64,000 nt of DNA from NCBI GenBank assembly GCA_021432635.1, contig MU270048.1, forward strand, positions 558,001 through 622,000, written 5' to 3'. A program made the position numbers and the translations under genes. How positions within the stretch are numbered: position 1 is the stretch's first letter; each line of letters starts with the position of its first letter. Below are positions 33,849 to 45,477 of this stretch, in pieces. Source of the stretch: Thozetella sp. PMI_491. Taxonomy: Eukaryota; Ascomycota; Sordariomycetes; Chaetosphaeriales; Chaetosphaeriaceae. Under the pieces are notes generated by a model. That model did not search any database. It was given only the letters and a program-made list of their open reading frames with translations, and had not been told where the DNA came from.

Positions 33849-35326
33849 GGTGGCGGCGGCGGCGACAGCGGCGACGGTTCCCCGTAGTGCTTGGCTTTAC
33901 CTCCTCCTCAACCCTCCTAGATCTCGCTTATACGTCACTAATGAAGCTCATCAGACATGTCGTGTGTCGTGAAAGCAATCTTGGCGAGACCTTGAAATGC
34001 CGACAAGTAAGCTGGGTTTCGTTGGGGAATGGGGTTAGAGGTGGCGCATTTGGCGTCCTCTCAGCGAGGGGGAGCTGAATGACTCGGATCCAGACAGCCT
34101 GACTGCCTAGCACACTATTGGGAGGGTGCAGTAGTGCGGCTGAACAGATGCGAACATGTTACCCAAGGCAGGATTTTGGTATGGGATCTATTTGTCTGTC
34201 CTCGGCGCCTATAGGGGTGGACACCAAGCACAAGAGAGGGTAGTAAGGTGTACGATTTAGGAGGTGCCGGATGCAAGGCGACCTATGTCTTGGATTTTGT
34301 ACTACATAAAAAACGTAAATGATTACTAGGGGCTCGTTTAGCTCGCAAGCACCCAATTGGAACTCAGTGCTCTCTTCCCAGTGTGAATGTCTGGAATAAG
34401 CTCCTCTCTAGCAGCAAGCACACTAGCTCCCGCGCTATATCGTATGGTAAACCTTACGATGCCGTTATATAGAGAGGAACATGTCTATGGAGAGCAGCTA
34501 CCACCCAAGGTCCAGTATCTGGGGGTCACGATCTGGTTGGCATATAGGCAGTGGCCCAGATGGCCCGTAGATTTGGCCGTGGCAAGCCACCTTGCCGAGT
34601 TACATAGGTCGCCATTTACCCAAGGTACCGGTAAGAGATGGAAGGTGCTGGCGGGCGATAAACCACACCTCGAACCGCTTTTCCCCAGTTATGTAGGGGG
34701 CTTCCGTGAAGTTGGCGCTGCCTTGCGCTCATCGACATAAATCTTGCGCTTGATGCCGCACAACCTGCCACAAAGTATCCAAAGGACACTGCAGCCAAAA
34801 GATGCTATACAGCAAGTGGGATAACGTGGAAATGGCAGATTCACGCAAGGAAGAGCCACTACAGCGGCGCAGGAATCATTATATACGTGCCTTTCAGCTT
34901 GCTTATTATTGATCAGGGACCAAAGTGGAAATATGACCAAGGCCGGTCACTTGTTCAGAACTAGGCGCTGGCTCTACGGAATAGATCATAACGGTAGCAA
35001 GTATACCCCCAATAGGAATCCGCTTCCGGACACTCTGACGCTGAGGTATCCTCGGGTATTTAACTCCAACGATGGGCCCGCTAAGTGTCGCTGGAAACCA
35101 TTGGGGCCTGCAGGGGTCGGGGTTCCGTTGCGCAATTTTCATCGTTGTTGAATGACCGGGCCGGTCATCGGCTATGGATTAATCATGGAAGCTAGCAGTC
35201 TAGCCTGTTGCATTCTTCCTCCATACTGAAGTCGCAGAGTGCGGCGAAGGAAAGAAAAAAAAATTCGATGTGAACAATCGCTTTCCACAATTCTCTATTC
35301 CGTTCTTTAAATTGCGCTTCTCCACC
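33849..35326. other. Divergent intergenic region
   Basis: Promoter space for the ankyrin gene (minus) and the decarboxylase gene (plus). About 1.5 kb with only short overlapping frames. A small AT-rich patch near 34860-34920 is seen. An A-run (about 35254-35263) lies 65 bp before the decarboxylase start. Confidence 0.5.
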
Positions 35327-37073
35327 ATGAATGGAACCACCGAGCACCAGCCGCTGCAGCGGGCAGCCGAGGTTGAGGATGTAAGTGGTGGAGCGCACTA
35401 GACAGGCTGGGGACGAACTACGCTGACGACCTCCTTCCTCTTTTCAGCTTATCAATGCCGTTAGGGATCTGATAATTCCTTATATCCGCTCGGCAGACAG
35501 GGCCGCCCCCTTGAGGGCAACTGGGCAGGCCAACATCCCAAATGGGAGTGGTCCGCTTCGCATGGCCCTGGTCGAGGGATGCAAGCCGGCAGAGCTGGTT
35601 CAGCGGCTGGCCCTGTCGCTTCCCAAGACGGAAGGACGAGGCAAGGAGGGCTTGCTGGATACTATTCAAGACATACTCCGCTATAGTGTCAATACCTGGG
35701 ACCAAGGCTTCCTGGACAAACTGTATGCGAGCACTAATGCTGTAAGTTTGTTAACCATGACAGACCGCGCCGCTGGCTATATCACGCTTACACGCATCCC
35801 AGGTCGGCGTCGTATCGGAGCTGTTGCTCTCCGCCCTGAACACAAATGTGAGTATGCCGTCTCGGATCGGTGCGGTCCGAAAGTCAGATGCTCACCGTGG
35901 TGGCTGGCCTAGGTCCATGTTTACCAAGTGTCACCGGCCTTGACCGTGATCGAGAAGCACACCGCCCAGACTCTCGCCAACCTATTCGGCTTCGATGGTC
36001 CCCGGGCCGGCGGCATTACTTGCCAGGGGGGAAGCTCCTCAAATCTGACCTCCCTGGTGATCGCAAGAAACGTGCTGTATCCCGAGACTAAGGTCCACGG
36101 GACCGGGTCCAAGCCATTCGTCCTCTTCACAAGCGAACATGGCCACTACTCCGTAGAGAAAGCAGCCGTAGCATGCGGTTTCGGATCCGCTAGCGTCCAG
36201 ACCGTCCCTGTCGACGCGGAGGGGCGGATGATCCCCTCTGTTCTACGCGATCTCGTCGTCCAGGCTAAAGCCGAGGGCAAGACACCTCTGTACGTCAACG
36301 CTACTGCTGGGACGACCGTCCTGGGCTCTTATGATCCCTTCGAAAAGATCTCGGCGGTCTGCAAGGAGTATGGCCTGTGGCTGCATGTTGACGCCAGCTG
36401 GGGAGGTCCCGTCGTCTTCTCATCCAAGCTGCGATACAAACTTGCCGGTTCGCACCTCGCCGACTCGTTGACGGTCAACCCGCACAAGATGATGAATGTG
36501 CCTCTTACGTGCTCGTTCCTGCTCGGGCCGGATATGGGAGTATTCCACCAAGCAAACACGCTGCCGGCCGGCTATCTCTTCCACGGACCGGGCGACGATG
36601 ACGACACTGCCGCTACCACTAACGGATCGCCTGCCCCCGAGTTCTGGGACCTCGCAGATTTGACGCTCCAGTGCGGCCGCCGGGGGGACAGCCTCAAACT
36701 TGCTCTAAGCTGGATCTATTACGGCGCTGCCGGGTTCGAGAAGCAGGTCGAAGGGGCCTTTGAACTGGCCGCTTACTTCGCTGAGGTGGTATCGAAGAAA
36801 GAAAACTTCATTCTCCTCTCGTCCAATCCACCTCCGTGCCTCCAGGTTTGCTTTTACTACGCCCCTGGCGGCAAGCTAGCAGAGGCTGCGGAGGAGAACA
36901 CGGCGCGGACAAGGGTTATGGTGGCCAAATTAGTCCAAAGGAGCTTCATGGTGGACTACGCGCCTGGCGATAAGGGCAGCTTCTTCCGGGTCGTTGTGAA
37001 CTGCCAGACTCGGAAGGGGACGGTAGACGGACTGGTCAAGGCGATTGAAGAGATTGGCACGGAAGTTGTGTAA
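35327..37073 (+). CDS. Group II PLP-dependent decarboxylase (GAD/CSAD-like)
   Basis: Pyridoxal-phosphate amino-acid decarboxylase of the glutamate/cysteine-sulfinate decarboxylase family. Four exons, 35327-35380, 35448-35741, 35803-35847 (45 nt) and 35913-37073, encode 517 aa. The family landmarks occur in order: the N-terminal DTIQDILRYSVNTWDQGFLDKLYAS, VHVYQVSPALTVIEK, GGITCQGGSSSNL for phosphate contact, SEHGHYSVEKAA with the His that stacks on PLP, VNATAGTTVLGSYDP, LHVDASWGG with the Asp that pairs with the pyridine nitrogen, and TVNPHKMM with Lys323 as the Schiff-base lysine. The C-terminal domain has FLLGPDMGVF, QCGRRGDSLK-LSWIYYG and SFFRVVVNC. All key residues are present, so it should be active. 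The exact amino-acid substrate cannot be read from sequence; the QCGRRxDxLK motif is shared by Glu, cysteine-sulfinate and Asp decarboxylases. No targeting peptide is evident. Convergent with THI4, 274 bp apart. Confidence 0.93.
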
Positions 37074-37347
37074 GCAACCGGCTTTGCCATGAGGCACCGT
37101 ACAAGCTACAGGCTACGAGGAAGGACAGCTATATAAGCTTCATCACGCATTGAGATGTTAGGCTTTGAAACGATGTGCCGGTACGAAGCGAATTTTATTC
37201 GTCTGCAATTTGATGCCGGTCATTCCTATCCGATATGTTCAACTTCCTGCCATTATAAAGGAGCGTGAGGCGCCTAGTACTTGAGCAACCATGTTACGGG
37301 GCTTGGGGCGATGCGGCGCAAGAAAATACAAATTGCCATCGGGTGGC

Positions 37348-38752
<1,405 letters not shown>

Positions 38753-41745
38753 CCTCCCTGCTCCGCTGGCCTCTCCCGAAGGACTAGGCAAGCAGGCAAG
38801 TTCGGGTGATGGGCACAGAAAGATTGGCACCGGCCCATGCAACAGATAATTACCTGAAGACGATTGATCATTGTGGAGGTTACACCAGAGAAGAACCGCG
38901 TTGCTTCTGATACGGGACTCATGTGGAGGAATGTACCGGGCAGGTTGTCTGCCTTGAAGGATCAGTTTCTCCCCATTCGAATGGAAGAGTATGAAAGGGG
39001 CTCGAGGCATTAGTATCGAGCATACTATACGTATTTATTATATTTTTGTTTGAGATGATTGCGGATGTGGTTTGATGATATAGCTTTAGGGCTAGAAAGA
39101 AGGTTTGCAGAGAAGCACAACGACGAGCTTCAACTATTGAGATAAGGTGTTTGACGTAACAGTCTTTATACTCTCTCGCTTGGCTACATTTCGGAGTGGA
39201 CCATCCCGATTCTACCCTCAACCCCTCACTGAGCAACTTAGCCAGCGTCATACAGCAGCGAGATCGCTCATGATTACCACGGTGTGACGATAGGAATGGG
39301 GACTAGGGTGTTCTTCCTACATATCGGCCCTCTAACCATCGTCTAGACAGACTGGGGGATGCACGGTGCTCCCTTGAGCCACCAATAGTATTAGTCTCCC
39401 CGCCCGCGCGGCGAGAACGGACCGGAGTCTTTGAAAAGTCACTCCGATAGCCCACCGGTTACACTCGGCACTTGAGGCAATGATCTATACTGCAGCAGAT
39501 TGTGCTCTGGCCAATGCTTGGGTCTCTGAAGGAATAGAGTTCCTTCAGAGTCCGTCTATACCCCAATCCAGCTGGGCTGCTATGGATTGGCTGGGTCGCT
39601 GTGGACTAACTGAGCCACTCTATGCCAAACATATCATAATCCTAGCTCTTCGGCCATTTAGGCGGCAATTGCTTCTCCTAGACAAATGCCTTTTCAGTAT
39701 ATGCCGCGAGGCTGAGCACCCGATCCTGCCCTTCAGGAGCTGCCAGATACGGATAGGCTCTGAACGGTGGGGCTGAGTATTAGCTTTACTGCCAAACACG
39801 GAAGCATAGCACCGCTCCGGCCGAAGACCTCACCGAGCCCAGTCGCATATCAGGCCCTGTCGAACCTTGTCTCCAGCTTTGATAAGGGCCGTTATGCAGA
39901 GAAGGGGCTCGAAACACCCAGCAGGACCTGGGAGCACTATCATTCGGATGACAGCCTTGTCGTCTCGGTGTATCTGATGGATGCTTACCCGGGTCCTGGG
40001 AGAGCAGGGTCACAGAAATGCATAGGAAAGCGGGTCTAGGCGAGCCAAGAGGTGGTTTTTGGCTGGCAGGCAAGAGGAGCATCTCGATAGAGAGGGTGTA
40101 CGGAGAATGGAGACAGGGCTCTTTACCTGGGTAGGGACCTCCCTCGCTGGGCGGCGCTCCGGCAACCATCATCATGCTATCTCGGCGGGGTTGCAAGTGA
40201 TAGCTAATTATGGCGACTTGGCGATTTTACCGACTTTACTACCTGGTAGACCGACCAAGGCCGTGCGTGGCCCTGTTCGTGGCCCTGGCCTCGGTAGCAC
40301 TCCGTACCATGGTTCCGATGAGGAGCTAACACGGTGCGTATTCATGCGCCTCGTGTTCGACCACATGGGCGAGCGGGGTGGAGAAACATCAAACCTCGAG
40401 GAGGGGGCGACGAGCTGTTGTAGCCATTTCGGAGGTTTCTTCTGTCCCGGCCCAGGCGTCGTCTATGTTTCGAAACGCAATGCGTCGTGGTCCCCGGGTT
40501 TGTTCAATGCGTTGGCGATCCGGTAGTGGCTGTAGGGCTGTCGCTTAAAACCAGATGCCTTCAGTGGGGGGTTCTCTCAGACGCTGTGACAGCGGGAGGG
40601 GTGAAGAGGGCATGCCAGAGCGCCTGCGACGTGGCCCAAGCCCGAGCCTGCGGACCTCACGATCTGGTAGTGCAATAGTAAGGCTGCGAACAAATGTGTT
40701 AGCTATGACCGCACCCCGATAGGGTCGGGTGCATGGTCCGGCCCGCCGGCTTCTTCCAAGACTTGCAGAAGGCACGCCCAGTCGGGCGCAAGCTCGTGGC
40801 AGCCCGTTAAACGTGGGTTCTGGGAACCAATTGGCTGTACTAGGTACTGTGCCAAGGGGCGTAGCATCGACGCAATACGCGGAGTGCCAGCCGGCCGGGA
40901 AGCTGTACCGCTCCCATTAGGTATTGTCCCCCCGAGGTCAGCCAGCAGCTAAGCATGTAGCAATGATGGAATGCTGTCGGGGTCCTAGGGACCTGTTCTA
41001 CTCTACGCATAGCCCGGCCCCCACTAGAAACAGCTGATCATTGCCTCGCAATCTCTGGGACATGGCGTGTTGGCCCAACGCGAGTACCGGCCGCGGCTTC
41101 GATTCGCACATGCTTCAGGCAGGAGACGCATGTGCTCCTCGACTCGATGCCTACGTAGTACGTAGCACTCCGCAGGGGCTCCGCGAGGGTTGCAATTTGG
41201 CAACCGTTACACCTGATTCCTCGTTGGCTGATGAGAGCCAAGCACCGGCCCGAACTGGCGCCGCCAGGGCCAGAGACCACCGGTGGGAGGAAAATAAAAA
41301 ATAAAAAAAAGAGGGTGTTTTGGCCCACAGAAGGACAAAATGGCACGCTGGGGCCGGAATACGGCAAAACTAATTGCTCGGAGGCGCCGTTCCCAGCCAA
41401 GAAGCTGCCAATGTAGAAAAGAGCGCCGCCAGGCCCACAAAGGTCCAAGTGCCAGTGCAAAGACGACACCGACAATATGGAGGAAGTTACGAAAAGGGGC
41501 AAGCCACGCGTGGGTTATCCACTCTCGGCCATTTATGGGCAGCAAATCAGAGCCACACCAGGCACACCCAACCAGACAGGGCTGCAGGGCTGGCCAGAAG
41601 AAGAAGATGCAAATGCCACCCACACACTCCCTGGCTTGCTGGCATTCCACGCATGCCACTGGAGGAGAAGCCCTCGGACTAGGGTTCCGGGGGGTACCAA
41701 CGACGGAGCGGCCGTTGACAAATAGGGAACAAGAGCAAAGGCCAG

Positions 41746-41747
<2 letters not shown>

Positions 41748-41787
<40 letters not shown>
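41748..41787 (+). repeat. Poly-G tract, 40 nt
   Basis: Uninterrupted G run in intergenic DNA, flanked by GGCCAGCC and TAATTACTGC. It is the longest homopolymer in the window. Length is likely inexact in the assembly because such tracts are hard to sequence. It could form a quadruplex on the + strand. Confidence 0.85.
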
Positions 41788-41788
<1 letters not shown>

Positions 41789-42500
41789 AATTACTGCTAC
41801 CTAGTAGCTACAGTACAGCTTCGATAAGCCCAGAGCCGGGGTCCGCTGCGAAGGGCAGGGGATGATGAACTTGCCTACTCGGTCTGGGATAGCTCCTCCC
41901 ATCAGACAGGCAGCGTGGCGGATCTTAACAGCTGGTGCCCACGCCCAGGACCCCTACTACTGAGCCGACGCGATAGAGCTGCTCTGCTCGGTAGCGTGTT
42001 TGAGAAAGACGCCCACGAGTTCGCCTCACACAACATAGCGCGCACGCCGTGCTCCCGGCGCAGCTTCCCTCCTTCGCAAAGCACGGAGTCGGACCTCCAC
42101 GATCGATCTGGGGATCCACCAGTGATTTGCAGCCGCGGGTCACCGGTCTGCGTTTGCGCACGAGCATTGGATCTCCGCCGATTACATTGGATCTCCGCCG
42201 ACACATGGGCCTGAGGGACTGGGAAGAGGGCGAAAGAGGCAACAAAGGAGGGAAAAAAAAAGGATCCCTGCATGTCAAGAAGCGCCAGCAGGGTCGATCC
42301 AGAAACAAGCAATTACAGCCCCTCCACTCTGGGACCTACGTGCCTGCCAACTGCCTTGCCTGCCCAACGGGGTGTCTTCATTTTTTCCCCCTCTTGCTTC
42401 CTGCCTACGCATCTCACCTCCCCTACTGACCCGTCCTCATTTTCTTTATTTCTTTTGGCTGCTGTTAGCCTTCTTCCCCCGGAGCACGCGTGTCATTCGC

Positions 42501-42506
42501 TATAAA
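42501..42506 (+). promoter_or_regulatory. Possible TATA box before the Ras-like gene
   Basis: TATAAA followed directly by a CT-rich stretch (CTCTCTCTGCCC) resembles a fungal core promoter. It would give a leader of about 500 nt before the ATG at 43048, which is long but not unusual for signalling genes. No transcript evidence is available. Confidence 0.35.
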
Positions 42507-43047
42507 CGACGCTCTCTCTGCCCTGCATTCTCCACTCCGTATTTCCAGACGACTCCCTTGCCTTCAACGCTCTTCCTTTATTCGCTAAGCAGGCCCAGCT
42601 CCCTAGCATAACGGCGCCGGCTCCACGTTCCTTCGCTACCCACCCGTTGTGGCGCAACGACAACGGCATCCAGACGCGACCCGCGAATGCACACAGCTCC
42701 CCCAAGCGAGGCGCATTTGCTTGCTCACTTTGACAGCCACCGAGGCGCAGATCATTCCATCCCTCCACTTTACTACCGCCAGTGAGGACCACGACCTCTC
42801 TCCTGCTGCTTGTCTTCGACGCCGATCCGCGCCTTCCTACCGCTCGAACCCCGCGTTGGAAGGATCCTCGACCTAATCGTTCACGCCGCTGCACTCCCTT
42901 CTGGGCATTATACCGTCGACGAGGCTTGTGCACCTCAGGGCCTCACGAGACCGACTCGCGAGGCCACCGGAACGCTCTCTGCGTGGTCCTTGAAGCACGC
43001 CGTGCTCCCAACCACACCCACTTACCTCCACTTCACGAACAGGCACA

Positions 43048-43875
43048 ATGCCACCGCACACACCACATACGTCGTCCGGCTCCACGGCGAGCCAGCCGCC
43101 GGTGCCCATCTCTATCACTATCTGCGGCGATGGCGGCTGCGGAAAGTCATCCATCACGCTCCGCCTCGTGCGGAGTCAGTGGACATCCGAGTACGACCCG
43201 ACTATCGAAGACAGCTACAGCGTGACGCGGCGCATCGACGGTGTCGTCTACCACCTGAGTCTCACAGATACGGCCGGGCAGGAGGAGTATCGCGGCATGT
43301 GGGCGAGCAGTAACCTGGGCGCAGACGCGTTCTTGCTCGTCTACGACATCACCAGCCACGACAGCCTCGATGCCCTGCAATACTTCAACGACCTCATCGA
43401 CATGGAGGCCGAGACCCGCCACGACAATGCTACACGTGCCCGCAAGGCCGGTTTGCAGCCGGGCTACGACGGCACGGGCGGGGGTGCCGGGTCGGGTGCC
43501 AAGATGGTTGCCCCAATCAAGATCGTCGCCGGTAACAAGTGTGATCTGCAGGAAAGTCGCCAGGTATCGGCGGCAGTGGGGCTGGACTGGGCACGACGGC
43601 GCGGCTGCGGCTTCATGGAGACGAGCGCCCGCCTCGAGGTGAACATTGAGGAGACATTCGCACTGATCGTTCGCCGGGTCATGGAAGCCCGCCGGCTGGC
43701 TGAGAAGGGAGATGGCGCGGGTCAGAACAAGCACGGGATGACACAACCGCTGAGCCCGCTACCCGCCAGTGACGACGAAAAGGCGAGAGGCCCCGGGACG
43801 CGGGGGCCCAACATTACCGGCGAGAAGGTCGGGCGCGGTGGCGCAGGCTTCTGGAAGAAACTGAGGTGCTGGTAG
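43048..43875 (+). CDS. Ras-like small GTPase with Gly-rich insert
   Basis: Single-exon gene for 275 aa, larger than the roughly 190-210 aa of classical Ras. All G boxes are present: P-loop GDGGCGKSS at 27-35, switch I YDPTIEDSY with Thr52, DTAGQE at 74-79 with the catalytic Gln78, NKCD at 163-166 and ETSA at 191-194. It should therefore bind and hydrolyse GTP. Switch I and II match the Ras/Rap branch rather than Rho or Rab. Two oddities: an insert of about 35 residues between G3 and G4 (about 120-155, GYDGTGGGAGSGAK), and a C-terminus ending in KKLRCW, where a single Cys stands second from last instead of a CAAX box. Possible explanations are a 3' intron (the sequence AG/gtgctg occurs right there at about 43864) that would add a CAAX-bearing exon, or a Ras-like protein that is not classically prenylated. 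A 20-residue Pro/Ser-rich tail precedes the G domain. Confidence 0.9.
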   Translation: MPPHTPHTSSGSTASQPPVPISITICGDGGCGKSSITLRLVRSQWTSEYDPTIEDSYSVTRRIDGVVYHLSLTDTAGQEEYRGMWASSNLGADAFLLVYDITSHDSLDALQYFNDLIDMEAETRHDNATRARKAGLQPGYDGTGGGAGSGAKMVAPIKIVAGNKCDLQESRQVSAAVGLDWARRRGCGFMETSARLEVNIEETFALIVRRVMEARRLAEKGDGAGQNKHGMTQPLSPLPASDDEKARGPGTRGPNITGEKVGRGGAGFWKKLRCW

Positions 43876-44664
43876 GAAGCGAGGCCAGGGGCGGTGCAGA
43901 TGTGAACGGATTAACGTCGGGATGATATATGGGAGAAGTGCACGAACGGAGGTCTGGGCGAGAGATGGTAGCATTGAACGGTGAGCATGATGCGGGCATG
44001 GCAGTTATTTCTTTGGCTCGATACCGTGGTTTCGGGGGGGGGGGGGGTTATACCGCGCGCTGGTGGTTGGTTGTCTTGCTTCTGGTTAAGGGCTTCAAAT
44101 ATCCGTAGATACCTCGGCGTCCTGGGAGGGGAATGTTGTTGCTTTGGGATCCCCTCACATGCTTCATTCTGCAATATATATTGACAAGTTTGATGCGATT
44201 GCGCCCGATCCGCGAGGATACCACCCTCCCTTCCGCCAGTGAACTACGGGATGTTTGGGTGAGACGCCGGCACGTGGCTAGCAAGACACCGAGCGGAGGG
44301 AGTGAGTAAGCCTGAAGCACTCTTGGACGCCGTCATCACTGGGAGATGCTACGTTGATATCCGAGGGAGTAATCTAGACTCGCCCCAGAAAATGTCCTCA
44401 AGAGAGCCAAGACCAGATCACAAGAAAAGAACTAGAAGCAAAATTTACCTCTAAGAAGCCAACCCTCCTAACCTACCCAAGCCGTTCATAGGCACCCTCA
44501 ATATGCGCCTCGTTCCGAATCACTCGATGCGCCAACCCAAGTTCCATGCCGAGTTCCGATCCTGCAAAATACCTACATCAAGGAAAAAAGGTAGGACAAC
44601 GTGCGTTGCAGGCTTCTACTTCGCCGTCTCGCCCGACCGCGGGGGGCAGTGGATGGGCCGTTGC
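43876..44664. other. Convergent 3' region of Ras-like and AMMECR1 genes
   Basis: Should contain two 3' UTRs. A 14-nt G run lies at 44034-44047. No gene is seen. Confidence 0.5.
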
Positions 44665-45477
44665 TTACTGTTTGTTGGCCCAGTCCTTCCAGGCCTTGTA
44701 GTCCTCGTACTCGAGGCTCTCCCGCTTGCCTTGGTACCGCACCACTTTGAGGTCAACCTCCTGCCATTTGTCCTTGCGGCCCATCCAGCCGGCCTTGCGC
44801 ATCAGGCTCACGACCGTCTCCTCCTTGGTCCAGCCCTGCTCGGGCGCCACGTCAGGCAGGTAGGTTGAGCCGTAGCGGCGGCCGTGGTAGTAGAAACTCA
44901 GGCGCAGGCCGTGGGTGCCAATCTCCCAGTCCATGGCGTCGTTGGCATCCTCGAAGTCGGTCAGCAGTGTCACGGCGACCTCGAGCTCCGGCAGTTCCTT
45001 GAGCGAGATGGGGTTGAAGCGCGTGTCGTGCAGCGCCGCCGTCAGGGAATACGACGAGAGGCCTTCCTCCAGTTCCAGTGGCTCGAATGTGCCAATGCAT
45101 CCCCGCAGCGTGTACCCGTATCGCTCCGACATGATGTTCCACGTGATGAACAGGGGGGACTCGGCGATCTCGTCCAGAGACGACACCGACGTGTTGGGCG
45201 TGTCGGCACCGGAGCCTGGGGCTGGTTGCTGCAGGGAGGTGGTGCTGGAGGTGGTGGAGGGCGACGACGAGCCGCTAGAGGATGAGCCCGCGAGGCGCCG
45301 CAGGGCGGGCAGCTGTTTGGCTGTGCCGGGTGCCTTGGTGGCTTCTTCCTCGGCCGCCACGGCCTTGAGGTAGTCGGCATAGGATTTCTGGACCTGTTCC
45401 AGGGTGAGGCTCTTTCGATTCTCGAGGCGGGCCGCCAGGGCCTCGAAGGCAAAGAGACAGTGTGCAATGGTCGCCAT
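44665..45477 (-). CDS. AMMECR1-domain protein
   Basis: Single-exon gene of 270 aa. AMMECR1 proteins are conserved from archaea to humans; their biochemical role is not settled. The signature GYTLRGCIGTFEP, the diagnostic LRGCIG box, is at about residues 122-134. It is followed by LEEGLSSYSLTAALHDTRFNPIS and LPELEVAVTLLTDFED, then WEIGTHGLRL-FYYHGRRYGSTYLPDVAPEQGW, all family core motifs. A Ser/Thr-rich insert at about 65-100 (SSSSGSSSPSTTSSTTSL) separates an N-terminal helix from the core, as is common in fungal members. The start at 45477 (MATIAHCLFAFEAL) is chosen over upstream in-frame starts because the N-terminal AHCxxxFExL motif is conserved and the upstream residues look like leader. 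No membrane or targeting segment. Confidence 0.93.
   Translation of the reverse strand: MATIAHCLFAFEALAARLENRKSLTLEQVQKSYADYLKAVAAEEEATKAPGTAKQLPALRRLAGSSSSGSSSPSTTSSTTSLQQPAPGSGADTPNTSVSSLDEIAESPLFITWNIMSERYGYTLRGCIGTFEPLELEEGLSSYSLTAALHDTRFNPISLKELPELEVAVTLLTDFEDANDAMDWEIGTHGLRLSFYYHGRRYGSTYLPDVAPEQGWTKEETVVSLMRKAGWMGRKDKWQEVDLKVVRYQGKRESLEYEDYKAWKDWANKQ

Larger units (their letters stand above)
38753..43047. other. Long gene-free region with G tract; Ras gene promoter at the right end
   Basis: The left edge holds the THI4 promoter. From about 39000 to 42400 only short overlapping frames occur on both strands, none with a domain. AT-richer near 39000-39180, GC-rich after 40050. A 40-nt G tract is at 41748-41787. 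The repeated unit ATTGGATCTCCGCCG occurs twice in tandem at about 42163-42198. From about 42360 to 42560 the + strand is strongly pyrimidine-rich, the look of a fungal promoter/leader for the Ras-like gene. Confidence 0.5.
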
